Below are positions 5,938 through 12,979 of a stretch of 18,270 bases of DNA, one piece after another. Each line of letters begins with the position of its first letter. The first letter of the stretch is position 1. The notes under the pieces are model-generated. The model was not told the DNA's origin, made no database searches, and saw only the letters and a list, made by a program, of their open reading frames with translations. A program made the position numbers and the translations under genes. This DNA is from CAYFVR01 sp046541515. GTDB lineage: Bacteria; Desulfobacterota; Desulfobacteria; Desulfobacterales; Desulfococcaceae. Location of the stretch: positions 1 to 18,270 of the forward strand of contig JBKHDD010000096.1 of NCBI GenBank assembly GCA_046541515.1, written 5' to 3'.

Positions 5938-7062
5938 ATGGGCATGCAGTTTGACGCCGCGGGAACGCTGGAGGGGCTGGAATCGGCCATGGCGGCGGCC
6001 GACGGCCCCGATGTCCAAGGGCTTCTGGTTCTTTGTTGTGACGAAAACGGCTTTCAGCCCGAACAGCTGGATCCGGTGCTTCGCGCTTGTTCCCTGCCCG
6101 TGGCGGGCGGGGTGTTTCCCGCCCTGATCCATGATGGGAAGCTGGCGAAAACCGGCTCCCTGGTTCTGGGCCTCGCCCGGCCTTTCGAGGTTGTCCATGT
6201 CCCCGACCTTTCCAACCACAAGGCCGATTTCGAGTCCCTCATCGACGCCCGAATACCGGAGGACGCGCCGGCAAGGCCCACCCTGCTGGTGTTTGTGGAC
6301 GGCTTCGCCCGTCGCATTGGCGCCTTCATCGAAAGCCTGTTTACCATTTTCGGTCTGGAATCCAACTTTATCGGGGGCGGCGCCGGTTCGCTTTCGCTTC
6401 GGAGGGAGCCCTGCCTCATCACCCCCGACGGCTTGGTGGGAGATGGCGCGGTGATCGGGCTTTTGGACGCCCCCAGCGGCATCGGCGTCAGCCACGGCTG
6501 GACCTCGCTGGAAGGTCCGTTCCGAGTCACCGCGTCGGAAGGCAACGTGATCCACGCCCTGGAGGGACAGCCGGCTCTGGCCCTCTACCGTCGCGTGGTG
6601 GAGGCCCACCGGGGCGAACCCATCTCCGAGGATCGCTTTTTCGAGACGGCCGGCGGCCATCCTCTTGGCATTGCCCGGATGGAGAACGAGCGGATCGTCC
6701 GGGACATCCTTCGGCCGACCGAACAGGGCGGATTGCGCTGCGTTGGCGAGGTGCCCGAGGGGGTCTTCGTGGACGTGTTGCGGGGCGACGCGGCGTCCCT
6801 GATCGAGGCCGCGTCCCGTGCCCGGAACGCGGCGCGGGCCGCGTTTCCCGGGACCGAGATCGGGTCCATGGACCTATTTATGGACTGCATTTCCCGGGTC
6901 CTGTTTCTGGGCGACCGCTTTTCCGAAGAGCTGGCCGCCGTTCGGGAACCAGGGCGTCCGTTGATCGGCGCCTGCACCATCGGCGAAATCGCCAACAGCG
7001 GCGTGGATTTTCTGGAGTTTTTCAACAAAACTGCCGTGGTGGCCGCGTTGGACGCGCCATGA
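5938..7062 (+). CDS. FIST domain sensory protein
   Basis: This 374-residue protein without signal peptide or membrane segments matches the FIST (F-box and intracellular signal transduction) N and C domains. The N-terminal part has LLVLCCDENG (29-38), PVAGGVFPALIHDGKL (54-69) and the segment ESNFIGGGAGSL. The C-terminal part has HALEGQPALALYRRVV and the closing LIGACTIGEIANSGVDFLEF...NKTAVVAAL, typical of FIST-C. FIST domains are proposed to bind small ligands, perhaps amino acids, and to pass the signal to partner kinases or cyclases. The gene overlaps the next by four bases (ATGA at 7059), so the two proteins are almost certainly made together and this one is the likely input of that kinase. 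The start is the ATG at 5938 behind a purine-rich site; ATG 5944 is an alternative. Confidence 0.87.
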   Translation: MGMQFDAAGTLEGLESAMAAADGPDVQGLLVLCCDENGFQPEQLDPVLRACSLPVAGGVFPALIHDGKLAKTGSLVLGLARPFEVVHVPDLSNHKADFESLIDARIPEDAPARPTLLVFVDGFARRIGAFIESLFTIFGLESNFIGGGAGSLSLRREPCLITPDGLVGDGAVIGLLDAPSGIGVSHGWTSLEGPFRVTASEGNVIHALEGQPALALYRRVVEAHRGEPISEDRFFETAGGHPLGIARMENERIVRDILRPTEQGGLRCVGEVPEGVFVDVLRGDAASLIEAASRARNAARAAFPGTEIGSMDLFMDCISRVLFLGDRFSEELAAVREPGRPLIGACTIGEIANSGVDFLEFFNKTAVVAALDAP

Positions 7063-8912
7063 GAGAGCAGCTCCTCCAAATTCAGGTATTGTTCGAAATC
7101 GCCACCGCCATTGGCAACCACCTGGACGAGCGGCGGATGCTGCGGGAGAGCCTTTCGGCCTATCTCCGCAAGCTGACCTGCTGCGCCGGGGGCATTTTTC
7201 AGACCCGGGCCGCGCCGGACGGGCCGACCTTCGCGCCGCTGTTTTGCATCCCCCGAAAACTGGAAAGGAATCCGGGCTGGACGGCTGCGCTCCGGCGAAT
7301 CCCCGATCCGATGCCGGCTTCCGATCTGCCCGCCTTTCTGGATGAACTCCCCCTCTCCGGCGCCGCTGGATCCAAGCACTTTTTTCACCTGTTTCCTCTT
7401 CCGGATTTCGGGCTGTTGCTACTCGTCAAACATCGTCGTCCGCTGGACGAGTCGATTCTCCAGTCTCTCAAGCCGTTGAATCTGAAATTGGCCCGTTCCT
7501 GCACCGCCTGCGCCCAGAGCCGGGAAATCGAGCGGGTCAACGCCCAGCTCATCCACGAGGTGCGGGAACGGCGTCGGGCCGAAGGGGCCCTTCGGGCGCT
7601 GACCAATCAACTGGAGCGCCGCGTGGCGGAAGGTACGCGGGAACTTCGGGAGGCCAACCGGAAGCTGCGGGAGGATGCTCGGGAACAACGGAGGCTGGAG
7701 GAGAAGCTGGCCCGTTCCCGCAAAATGGAGGCGCTGGGCCTTCTAGCCGGCGGCGTGGCCCATGATTTGAACAACGTGCTGTCGGGCATTGTGGGCTATC
7801 CCGATCTGTTGCTTGCGGACCTGCCGCCGGACAGCGCGTTTCGGCCGCCGCTGGAGGAGGTTTTGCGTTCCGGAAAAAAGGCGACGGCCATCGTGGAGGA
7901 CCTGCTCACCCTGGCCCGGCGCGGCGTGACCCGGCGCGATCCGGCGGACCTCAACGCCATCGTCCGGGAACATCTGGCCTCGCCGGAATATCGCAAACTC
8001 CTGGAACATCATCCCCAACTGGAAGTGGAAACCCATCTAACGGGCGACCTGCCATCGGTGCTGGGCTCGCCGGTCCACCTGAAAAAGACGGTGATGAATC
8101 TGCTCTCCAACGCGGCGGAGGCCCAGGCGCGCCATGTTCGGGTGGAAACCGGGTTTCGTCGGGTGGACGGACCGGTTCCCGCCTACGACGCCCATCGGGA
8201 GGGGGATTTCGCGGTGTTGCGGGTGGCCGACGACGGCGGGGGCATTTCGACGGACGATTTGCCCCGGATTTTCGAGCCGTTTTACACCAAAAAGATGATG
8301 GGGCGAAGCGGCACCGGGCTGGGGATGGCGGTGGTCTGGGGCACGGTGAAGGACCACGGCGGTTTCATCAACGTGGAGAGTCGGGAAGGGGAGGGGACCC
8401 GGTTCGAACTCTATTTTCCGGCCGCCGGCAAGCCCGCGCCGTCCCCGAATGCCGGAATCCCGGCCGCGCTTCCCCAGGGAGACGGCGAACGGGTGCTGGT
8501 GGTGGACGATGTGCCCGAACAGCGGGAAATCGCCCAGGCCATGCTGGAGCGGCTGGGATATCGGGTCGAAACCGCGCCCGGCGGAGAGGCCGCGCTGGAA
8601 CGGATTGCGGCGGAATCCTTCGATCTGTTGATGCTGGACATGATCATGGACCCCGGCATCGACGGGCTGGAAACCTTTTTGCGGGTCCGGGATGTCCGCC
8701 CGGACCAACGCGCCCTCATCGCCAGCGGATACGCGGAAACCGACCGCGTCTGCCAAGCCCTCCGCTCCGGCGCCCGGGGCTTTCTCCGTAAACCCTACAC
8801 CCTGGAACAGCTCGCAGGGGCGGTTCGGGAGGCGCTGGGGGAGGATTCGGGGGCGGCGGAGAGGGTGGTGTGCGAAACCGGTCCAGATGGTTTGGGAATG
8901 GAGAGCGGTTGA
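7059..8912 (+). CDS. Hybrid histidine kinase with C-terminal receiver domain
   Basis: The 617-residue soluble protein has, in order, an N-terminal GAF-like region (about 1-150, beginning QIQVLFEIATAIGNHLDERR), a charged coiled coil (about 155-222), a HisKA dimerisation domain with H235 in GGVAHDLNNVL, and a HATPase domain with N box NLLSNAAEA (347-355), G1 DDGGGIS (391-397), F box FEPFYTKK and G2 GTGLGMAVV. A receiver domain (about 477-595) follows, with acidic pair D483-D484, phospho-acceptor D527 and K578. No transmembrane segment is present, so it senses a cytoplasmic signal, most likely through the FIST protein whose stop codon overlaps this ATG. No DNA-binding output domain or separate response regulator lies next to it, so the final target is unknown. 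The short Gly/Glu-rich tail after 595 looks unstructured. Confidence 0.92.
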   Translation: MREQLLQIQVLFEIATAIGNHLDERRMLRESLSAYLRKLTCCAGGIFQTRAAPDGPTFAPLFCIPRKLERNPGWTAALRRIPDPMPASDLPAFLDELPLSGAAGSKHFFHLFPLPDFGLLLLVKHRRPLDESILQSLKPLNLKLARSCTACAQSREIERVNAQLIHEVRERRRAEGALRALTNQLERRVAEGTRELREANRKLREDAREQRRLEEKLARSRKMEALGLLAGGVAHDLNNVLSGIVGYPDLLLADLPPDSAFRPPLEEVLRSGKKATAIVEDLLTLARRGVTRRDPADLNAIVREHLASPEYRKLLEHHPQLEVETHLTGDLPSVLGSPVHLKKTVMNLLSNAAEAQARHVRVETGFRRVDGPVPAYDAHREGDFAVLRVADDGGGISTDDLPRIFEPFYTKKMMGRSGTGLGMAVVWGTVKDHGGFINVESREGEGTRFELYFPAAGKPAPSPNAGIPAALPQGDGERVLVVDDVPEQREIAQAMLERLGYRVETAPGGEAALERIAAESFDLLMLDMIMDPGIDGLETFLRVRDVRPDQRALIASGYAETDRVCQALRSGARGFLRKPYTLEQLAGAVREALGEDSGAAERVVCETGPDGLGMESG

Positions 8913-8960
8913 CAGTGGGTGGCCCAAACGCCGCCGATCCGCCCGCCTTGTTTTCAAAAA

Positions 8961-8995
8961 CCCGCTTTTCCAAAAATAAGCGGGGTCCTTATTTT
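8961..8995 (+). terminator. Possible terminator after the kinase gene
   Basis: CCCGCTT (8961-8967) and AAGCGGG (8978-8984) form a 7-bp stem with a 10-base loop, 48 bases after the kinase stop. The following GTCCTTATTTT is T-rich but not a clean T-run, so termination may be weak. Confidence 0.4.
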
Positions 8996-9009
8996 CATAT
9001 TGAAATTTA

Positions 9010-9027
9010 GGCGATCTGCGGATCGCC
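9010..9027. repeat. Small hairpin GGCGATC-TGCG-GATCGCC
   Basis: A perfect 7-bp stem with a 4-base loop lies between the kinase and the flavoprotein genes, about 90 bases before the ATG at 9116. It has no T-tract, so it is not a standard terminator. It could be an operator or an mRNA structure; nothing decides this. Confidence 0.3.
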
Positions 9028-9115
9028 GTTCGTACGATTACTTCATCAGCCTCCGGAAAAAATTCGAAATACCAGACTTTTAGCGAAATTCCCGCCACCA
9101 AGTTAAAGGAGTCCC

Positions 9116-10516
9116 ATGCCCCACTTTCACGAAGAAACCGACATCGCCGTCATCGGGAGCGGCGCGGCGGGGTTGTCCGCAGCCATCGAGGCGAGGGAGG
9201 CGGGCGCCTCCGTGATCGTGTTCGAAAAACGTCCGGTGACCGGCGGGAACACCCGGCTGTCGGACGGCGGGCTCTCCGGGGCGGGGAATTTTCTTCAGAA
9301 AGAACGCGGCGTCGAGGATTCTCCGGAGCAATTTTTCGCGGACATGCGCAAGGCCGGGCTGGGGCTGAACCATCCACGGTTGGCCTGGACCCTGGCGGAA
9401 CAGGCGGCCGAGGCCATCGACTGGACCCGCGCCCGGCTGGGCGTGGAATATCTGGATCGGCTGGACCGGTTCGGCGGCCATTCCGCGGCCCGTTGCGTCA
9501 CCATCCGGAATTTCTCCGGGCGGGATTTGGTCAAGGCCCTCGTTGCCGGGGCCGCGTCCGCCGGCGCGGACATCCGGACTCGCCGCGCCCTGGTCGGTTT
9601 CCACACCGATTCCGAAGGCGCGGTCATCGGCATCGATCACCGGACCGGCGGCAATCCCCGAACCGGCGAACCGGGCGAGCGCCGATCCATCCGCGTCCGG
9701 CGGGGCGTCGTTCTGGCCACCGGCGGCTTCGGCAACGACGTGGCGTTTCGAAGTCTCCAGAATCCACAACTGGACGAATCCGTCGGCACTACGAATCATC
9801 CCGGCGCCACCGCCGAGGCGATGATCGCGGCGCTCAAACTTCACGCCGCGCCGGTTCACCTTTCCTGGATTCAGACCGGCCCGTGGAGTTGCGCCGACGA
9901 GCCCGGCTACGGCGTCGGGGCCCGTTTTGCCTCCTACGGCGTTTTTATGGCCGGAATCCTGGTTGACCCGTCCACCGGGCGGCGAATTGTGGACGAATGG
10001 GCCGACCGGCGCGCGCGGTCCGACGCCATCTTTCAAACCGGCCATCCCTGCGTGGGCATTGCGGACGCCCGTGCCGCCGAGGCCGAGGCGGACGCCTTCC
10101 GGCAGGCCGTCTCCCAGGGGAAAATCCGCGTCTTCGACCAGCTGACCGACCTCGCCAATGCTTATCAAATGCCGCCGGATCAATTGGAAGCGACGGTCGC
10201 CGAGTACAACCGCAATGCGGAATCGGGAACGCCGGACGCATTCGGCAAGCCGCTGCACCGGGGCGCGAAACCGCTGGACCGCCCACCCTTTTCCGCCATC
10301 CGGCTCTGGCCCAAAGTCCACTACACCCCCGGCGGGATCGCCATCGACGAAACCGCCCGGGTGCTTGATCTGGACCGTCGCCCCATTCCCGGCCTCTTTG
10401 CCGCCGGGGAAGTCTGCGGCGGGATTCACGGGGCCAGCCGGCTGGGGAGCGTGGCGTTGCCGGAATGCATCGTCTTCGGCCGGATCGCGGGACGAAGTGC
10501 CGCCGGGCGCCGCTGA
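9116..10516 (+). CDS. FAD-dependent oxidoreductase, fumarate-reductase flavoprotein-like
   Basis: This 466-residue protein of the FAD_binding_2 family opens with a Rossmann motif GSGAAG (14-19 region) and E37 at the end of the second strand for the FAD ribose. It then has GGNTRLSDGGLSGAGN, the second FAD contact VVLATGGFGND, and the C-terminal block KVHYTPGGIAID...PIPGLFAAGEVCGGIHGASRLG. This is the architecture of soluble flavocytochrome-c fumarate reductases and related enone reductases. Here there is no signal peptide, haem domain or FMN-attachment domain, so it is a bare cytoplasmic flavoprotein. The active-site strings are altered: HYTPGG replaces HYTMGG, and HGASRLGSVA replaces HGANRLGGNA. 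The substrate may therefore not be fumarate. The start at 9116 has AAAGGAG upstream. It stands alone, so context gives no electron-donor partner. Confidence 0.85.
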   Translation: MPHFHEETDIAVIGSGAAGLSAAIEAREAGASVIVFEKRPVTGGNTRLSDGGLSGAGNFLQKERGVEDSPEQFFADMRKAGLGLNHPRLAWTLAEQAAEAIDWTRARLGVEYLDRLDRFGGHSAARCVTIRNFSGRDLVKALVAGAASAGADIRTRRALVGFHTDSEGAVIGIDHRTGGNPRTGEPGERRSIRVRRGVVLATGGFGNDVAFRSLQNPQLDESVGTTNHPGATAEAMIAALKLHAAPVHLSWIQTGPWSCADEPGYGVGARFASYGVFMAGILVDPSTGRRIVDEWADRRARSDAIFQTGHPCVGIADARAAEAEADAFRQAVSQGKIRVFDQLTDLANAYQMPPDQLEATVAEYNRNAESGTPDAFGKPLHRGAKPLDRPPFSAIRLWPKVHYTPGGIAIDETARVLDLDRRPIPGLFAAGEVCGGIHGASRLGSVALPECIVFGRIAGRSAAGRR

Positions 10517-10608
10517 ATTCCGGCGGAGGGATTTTCCGTTTGCCGATCTCCGCGGGAACGATTACCTTTCCGTCTTTAGCGGCAATACCGTTTACGTTGG
10601 CGAGGATT

Positions 10609-10671
10609 TGTAGGGGCGAATGACATTCGCCCTTTGGCAATCTGGCACGGATGGTCCATTGGAAATCCCAA
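10609..10671. repeat. Short palindromic repeat, family 2, copy 2
   Basis: GGGCGAAT-GAC-ATTCGCCC (10614-10632) has the same 8-bp stem as the copy at 2828-2846. It is followed by TTTGGCAATCTGGCAC and then a GGAAATCC segment that also recurs in copy 1. The sequence before it, GCAATACCGTTTACG, resembles CAATATACCGTTTTT before copy 1, so the element may be near 100 bp. It sits in the leader of the DUF3141 gene. Confidence 0.75.
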
Positions 10672-10840
10672 AGCGAACGGCATTGTCTTTAGCGGGTTTC
10701 CGGCAGACAACTCTCGTGCCGGGGAAATGTTGAGGGCTTTTTCCAAGCCGAAATCGTTGGTCCTCTCCCTCCAACACCGGGAACTCTCACTTCGTCATTC
10801 CGTTTTCCGGATTATGCTTCCACCCAAAGGAGACAGTTTC
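10672..10840. other. Leader region of the DUF3141 gene
   Basis: This stretch has no stop codon in the frame of the downstream gene, so that frame could be extended back to 10634. The extension would be read from the repeat and does not look like the family. No clear promoter boxes are seen. The ribosome site AAAGGAGA lies just before the ATG at 10841. Confidence 0.4.
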
Positions 10841-12979
10841 ATGACGACCCCATCCAAAACTTTCGGCCTCGGCCTCTTCGGCGACGCCATGGCCTACTGG
10901 ACCGACGCGGTTCAGCGGTCAATCCTTTTCGCCGACGTGCTGCGGGAGCGCGGCAATATTTTTCTGGAAGGCGTTCAAAAAGGACAGCGGCCGGTCCTCA
11001 CCTTTGACTACGAAATCCTGATGGACGGCCGCTCCCTGGAACGGCCGGTCAACCACGACCTGGCCCGGATCGTTCCCAAAAGCGGAATCGCCATTCAAAA
11101 CGAAAAGCGGCCGGTGGTGGTGGCCGATCCCCGGGCGGGTCACGGGCCGGGGATCGGCGGTTCCAAACCGGATTCCGCCATCGGCATGGCGCTTCGCAAC
11201 GGCCACGCCGTCTACATCATCCTCTTTTACCCCGATCCGGAGGCGGGCCAGACCTACGCCGACGTGAAGGCGGCCCAGACCCGTTTCGTGGAGGCGGTGC
11301 GGGAGCGCCATCCCAACGCGCCGGAACCGCTGGTCATCGGCAACTGCCAGGGCGGCTGGGCCATGGCGCTGCTGTCCGCCGACCGGCCGGACATCACCGG
11401 GCCCGTGGTCATGAACGGATCGCCGCTTTCCTACTGGGCCGGCATGGACGGCAAAACCCCCATGCGCTATCGGGGCGGGCTGGTCGGCGGCATCTGGCTG
11501 ACCTCGCTGCTGAGCGATCTGGGCAACGGCAAATTCGACGGCGCCAATCTGGTGATGAACTTCGAGGACCTGAACCCGGCCAACACCTACTGGACCAAAC
11601 AATACAACGTCTGGGCCAACGTGGACAAAGAGGCGGAGCGGTACCTCAACTTCGAGCGCTGGTGGAACGCCTATTTCACCATGACCGCCGAGGAAATTCA
11701 CTTCATCGTCCGCAACCTCTTCGTGGGCAACCGGCTGGAGCGCGGCGAGATCGAGCTGGACGAGGGCCATAAAATCAATCTGAAAAACATGGAAGACCCG
11801 CTGGTGGTCTTCGCCAGCACCGGCGACAACATCACCCCGCCCCAGCAGGCGCTCAACTGGATCGCCAAGGTCTACGGATCGGTGGGCGAAATCCGACGGT
11901 GCGGCCAGGTGATCGTCTATCGGGTCCACGAAAAGGTGGGCCACCTGGGCATTTTCGTCTCCGGAAGCGTGGCCAAGAAGGAGCACAAGGAGATCATCGA
12001 GAACATCGAGCGGATCGACAACCTGCCGCCCGGTCTCTACGAAATGGTCATCGAAGAGACGGAGCGGACCCTGGAGGACGGCGTGGTTTTGCCCGATTTC
12101 AACGTCAGGTTCGTGGAACGGGAGATGACCGACATCCTGTCTCTGGACGACGGCTTCGAAAACGAGCGGGAGTTCAAACCGGTGGCGGTGGTGTCCGAGT
12201 TCAACGACAAGCTTTATCGGAACTGGCTGGCCCCCGCCGTGCGGCTGACGACCACCTCCGCCTCCGCCGAGGCCATGAAGTGGGCCCACCCCATGCGCCT
12301 CTCCCGCTACGCCTTCGCCGACCTGAATCCCTGGATGTGGCCGATGAAACACATGGCGGAAACGGTCCGGAACCACCGGAAGCCCGCCAACCCGGACAAT
12401 CCTTTCGTCCAGGCCCAGGAAGCGGTCTCCAAATCCATCATCGCCATGCTGGACGGATACCGGGACATGCGCGACACCACCCAGGAATTTCTGTTCAAGT
12501 CGATCTACGGGAACAAGATCATCCGCGCCCTTTGCGACGAAGATACGGAACGGGACCTGACCCACGAAGAAATGGAAAGCCGGGAGCGGGAGATTCGAAA
12601 GGACATTTTCCGCTGGCTGTCCATGGTGGAGGAGGGCGGCGTACTGGAAGGGTTGCTGCGCGTGGCGGTGGCCGCCGCCGGCGCGGACCGGGCCTACGAC
12701 GAGCGGGAGTTCCGGGTGATCGTGGAAACCCTCATGGCCGATCCGGACGTGGCCGCTCGCTCCCGAGATCAGTTGAAGCGGATGGCCAAGGTCCAGGCCC
12801 GGATCCTCCAGGCCGTCCCGGTGCAGGCCATCGAAGCGCTGCCGCGTCTTTTGCCCAAAAAGGCCGACCGCGAAAAAGCGGTCGATCTCGCCGACAAGAT
12901 CGTTCGCGCCGACGAGGTGGTGGAAGAATCCGAAGACCGGTTCATGAAGGTGCTGCGGCGGGAGCTGGAACTGGAATGA
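10841..12979 (+). CDS. DUF3141 alpha/beta-hydrolase-like protein with TerB-like C-terminal domain
   Basis: This 712-residue protein of the DUF3141 family is related to polyhydroxyalkanoate synthase-type alpha/beta hydrolases. The nucleophile elbow is GNCQGGWA with C169, the box form used by PhaC rather than the serine lipase box. D329 (STGDNITPP) and H368 (KVGHLG) complete a likely Cys-Asp-His triad. A helical region (about 400-590) follows, then a TerB-like domain (about 590-712, VEEGGVLEGLLRVAVAAAGADRAYDEREF), a fold seen in tellurite-resistance and other stress proteins. There is no signal peptide or membrane segment. No phaA, phaB or phasin gene is nearby, so a storage-polymer role is not supported by context. 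The start ATG 10841 has AAAGGAGA upstream. The stop overlaps the recD start (ATGA), so the two are translationally coupled. The true reaction is unknown. Confidence 0.85.
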   Translation: MTTPSKTFGLGLFGDAMAYWTDAVQRSILFADVLRERGNIFLEGVQKGQRPVLTFDYEILMDGRSLERPVNHDLARIVPKSGIAIQNEKRPVVVADPRAGHGPGIGGSKPDSAIGMALRNGHAVYIILFYPDPEAGQTYADVKAAQTRFVEAVRERHPNAPEPLVIGNCQGGWAMALLSADRPDITGPVVMNGSPLSYWAGMDGKTPMRYRGGLVGGIWLTSLLSDLGNGKFDGANLVMNFEDLNPANTYWTKQYNVWANVDKEAERYLNFERWWNAYFTMTAEEIHFIVRNLFVGNRLERGEIELDEGHKINLKNMEDPLVVFASTGDNITPPQQALNWIAKVYGSVGEIRRCGQVIVYRVHEKVGHLGIFVSGSVAKKEHKEIIENIERIDNLPPGLYEMVIEETERTLEDGVVLPDFNVRFVEREMTDILSLDDGFENEREFKPVAVVSEFNDKLYRNWLAPAVRLTTTSASAEAMKWAHPMRLSRYAFADLNPWMWPMKHMAETVRNHRKPANPDNPFVQAQEAVSKSIIAMLDGYRDMRDTTQEFLFKSIYGNKIIRALCDEDTERDLTHEEMESREREIRKDIFRWLSMVEEGGVLEGLLRVAVAAAGADRAYDEREFRVIVETLMADPDVAARSRDQLKRMAKVQARILQAVPVQAIEALPRLLPKKADREKAVDLADKIVRADEVVEESEDRFMKVLRRELELE

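Noticed and set aside
9080..10429. A 449-codon open frame opposite the flavoprotein gene
   Set aside because: The composition is typical of GC-rich antisense frames; the forward frame has the FAD motifs and a strong ribosome site.
10634..10840. Extended N terminus of the DUF3141 protein
   Set aside because: The frame is open, but the extension starts in the palindromic repeat, has no ribosome site and does not look like the family; the ATG at 10841 follows AAAGGAGA.
10919..12565. A 548-codon open frame opposite the DUF3141 gene
   Set aside because: It is His/Val/Gly-rich antisense shadow sequence of a well-supported gene, with no domain or ribosome site.
10841..12979. A genuine PHA synthase (phaC)
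   Set aside because: The nucleophile box is PhaC-like, but the overall sequence fits DUF3141, it has a TerB-like tail, and no PHA pathway genes are nearby.
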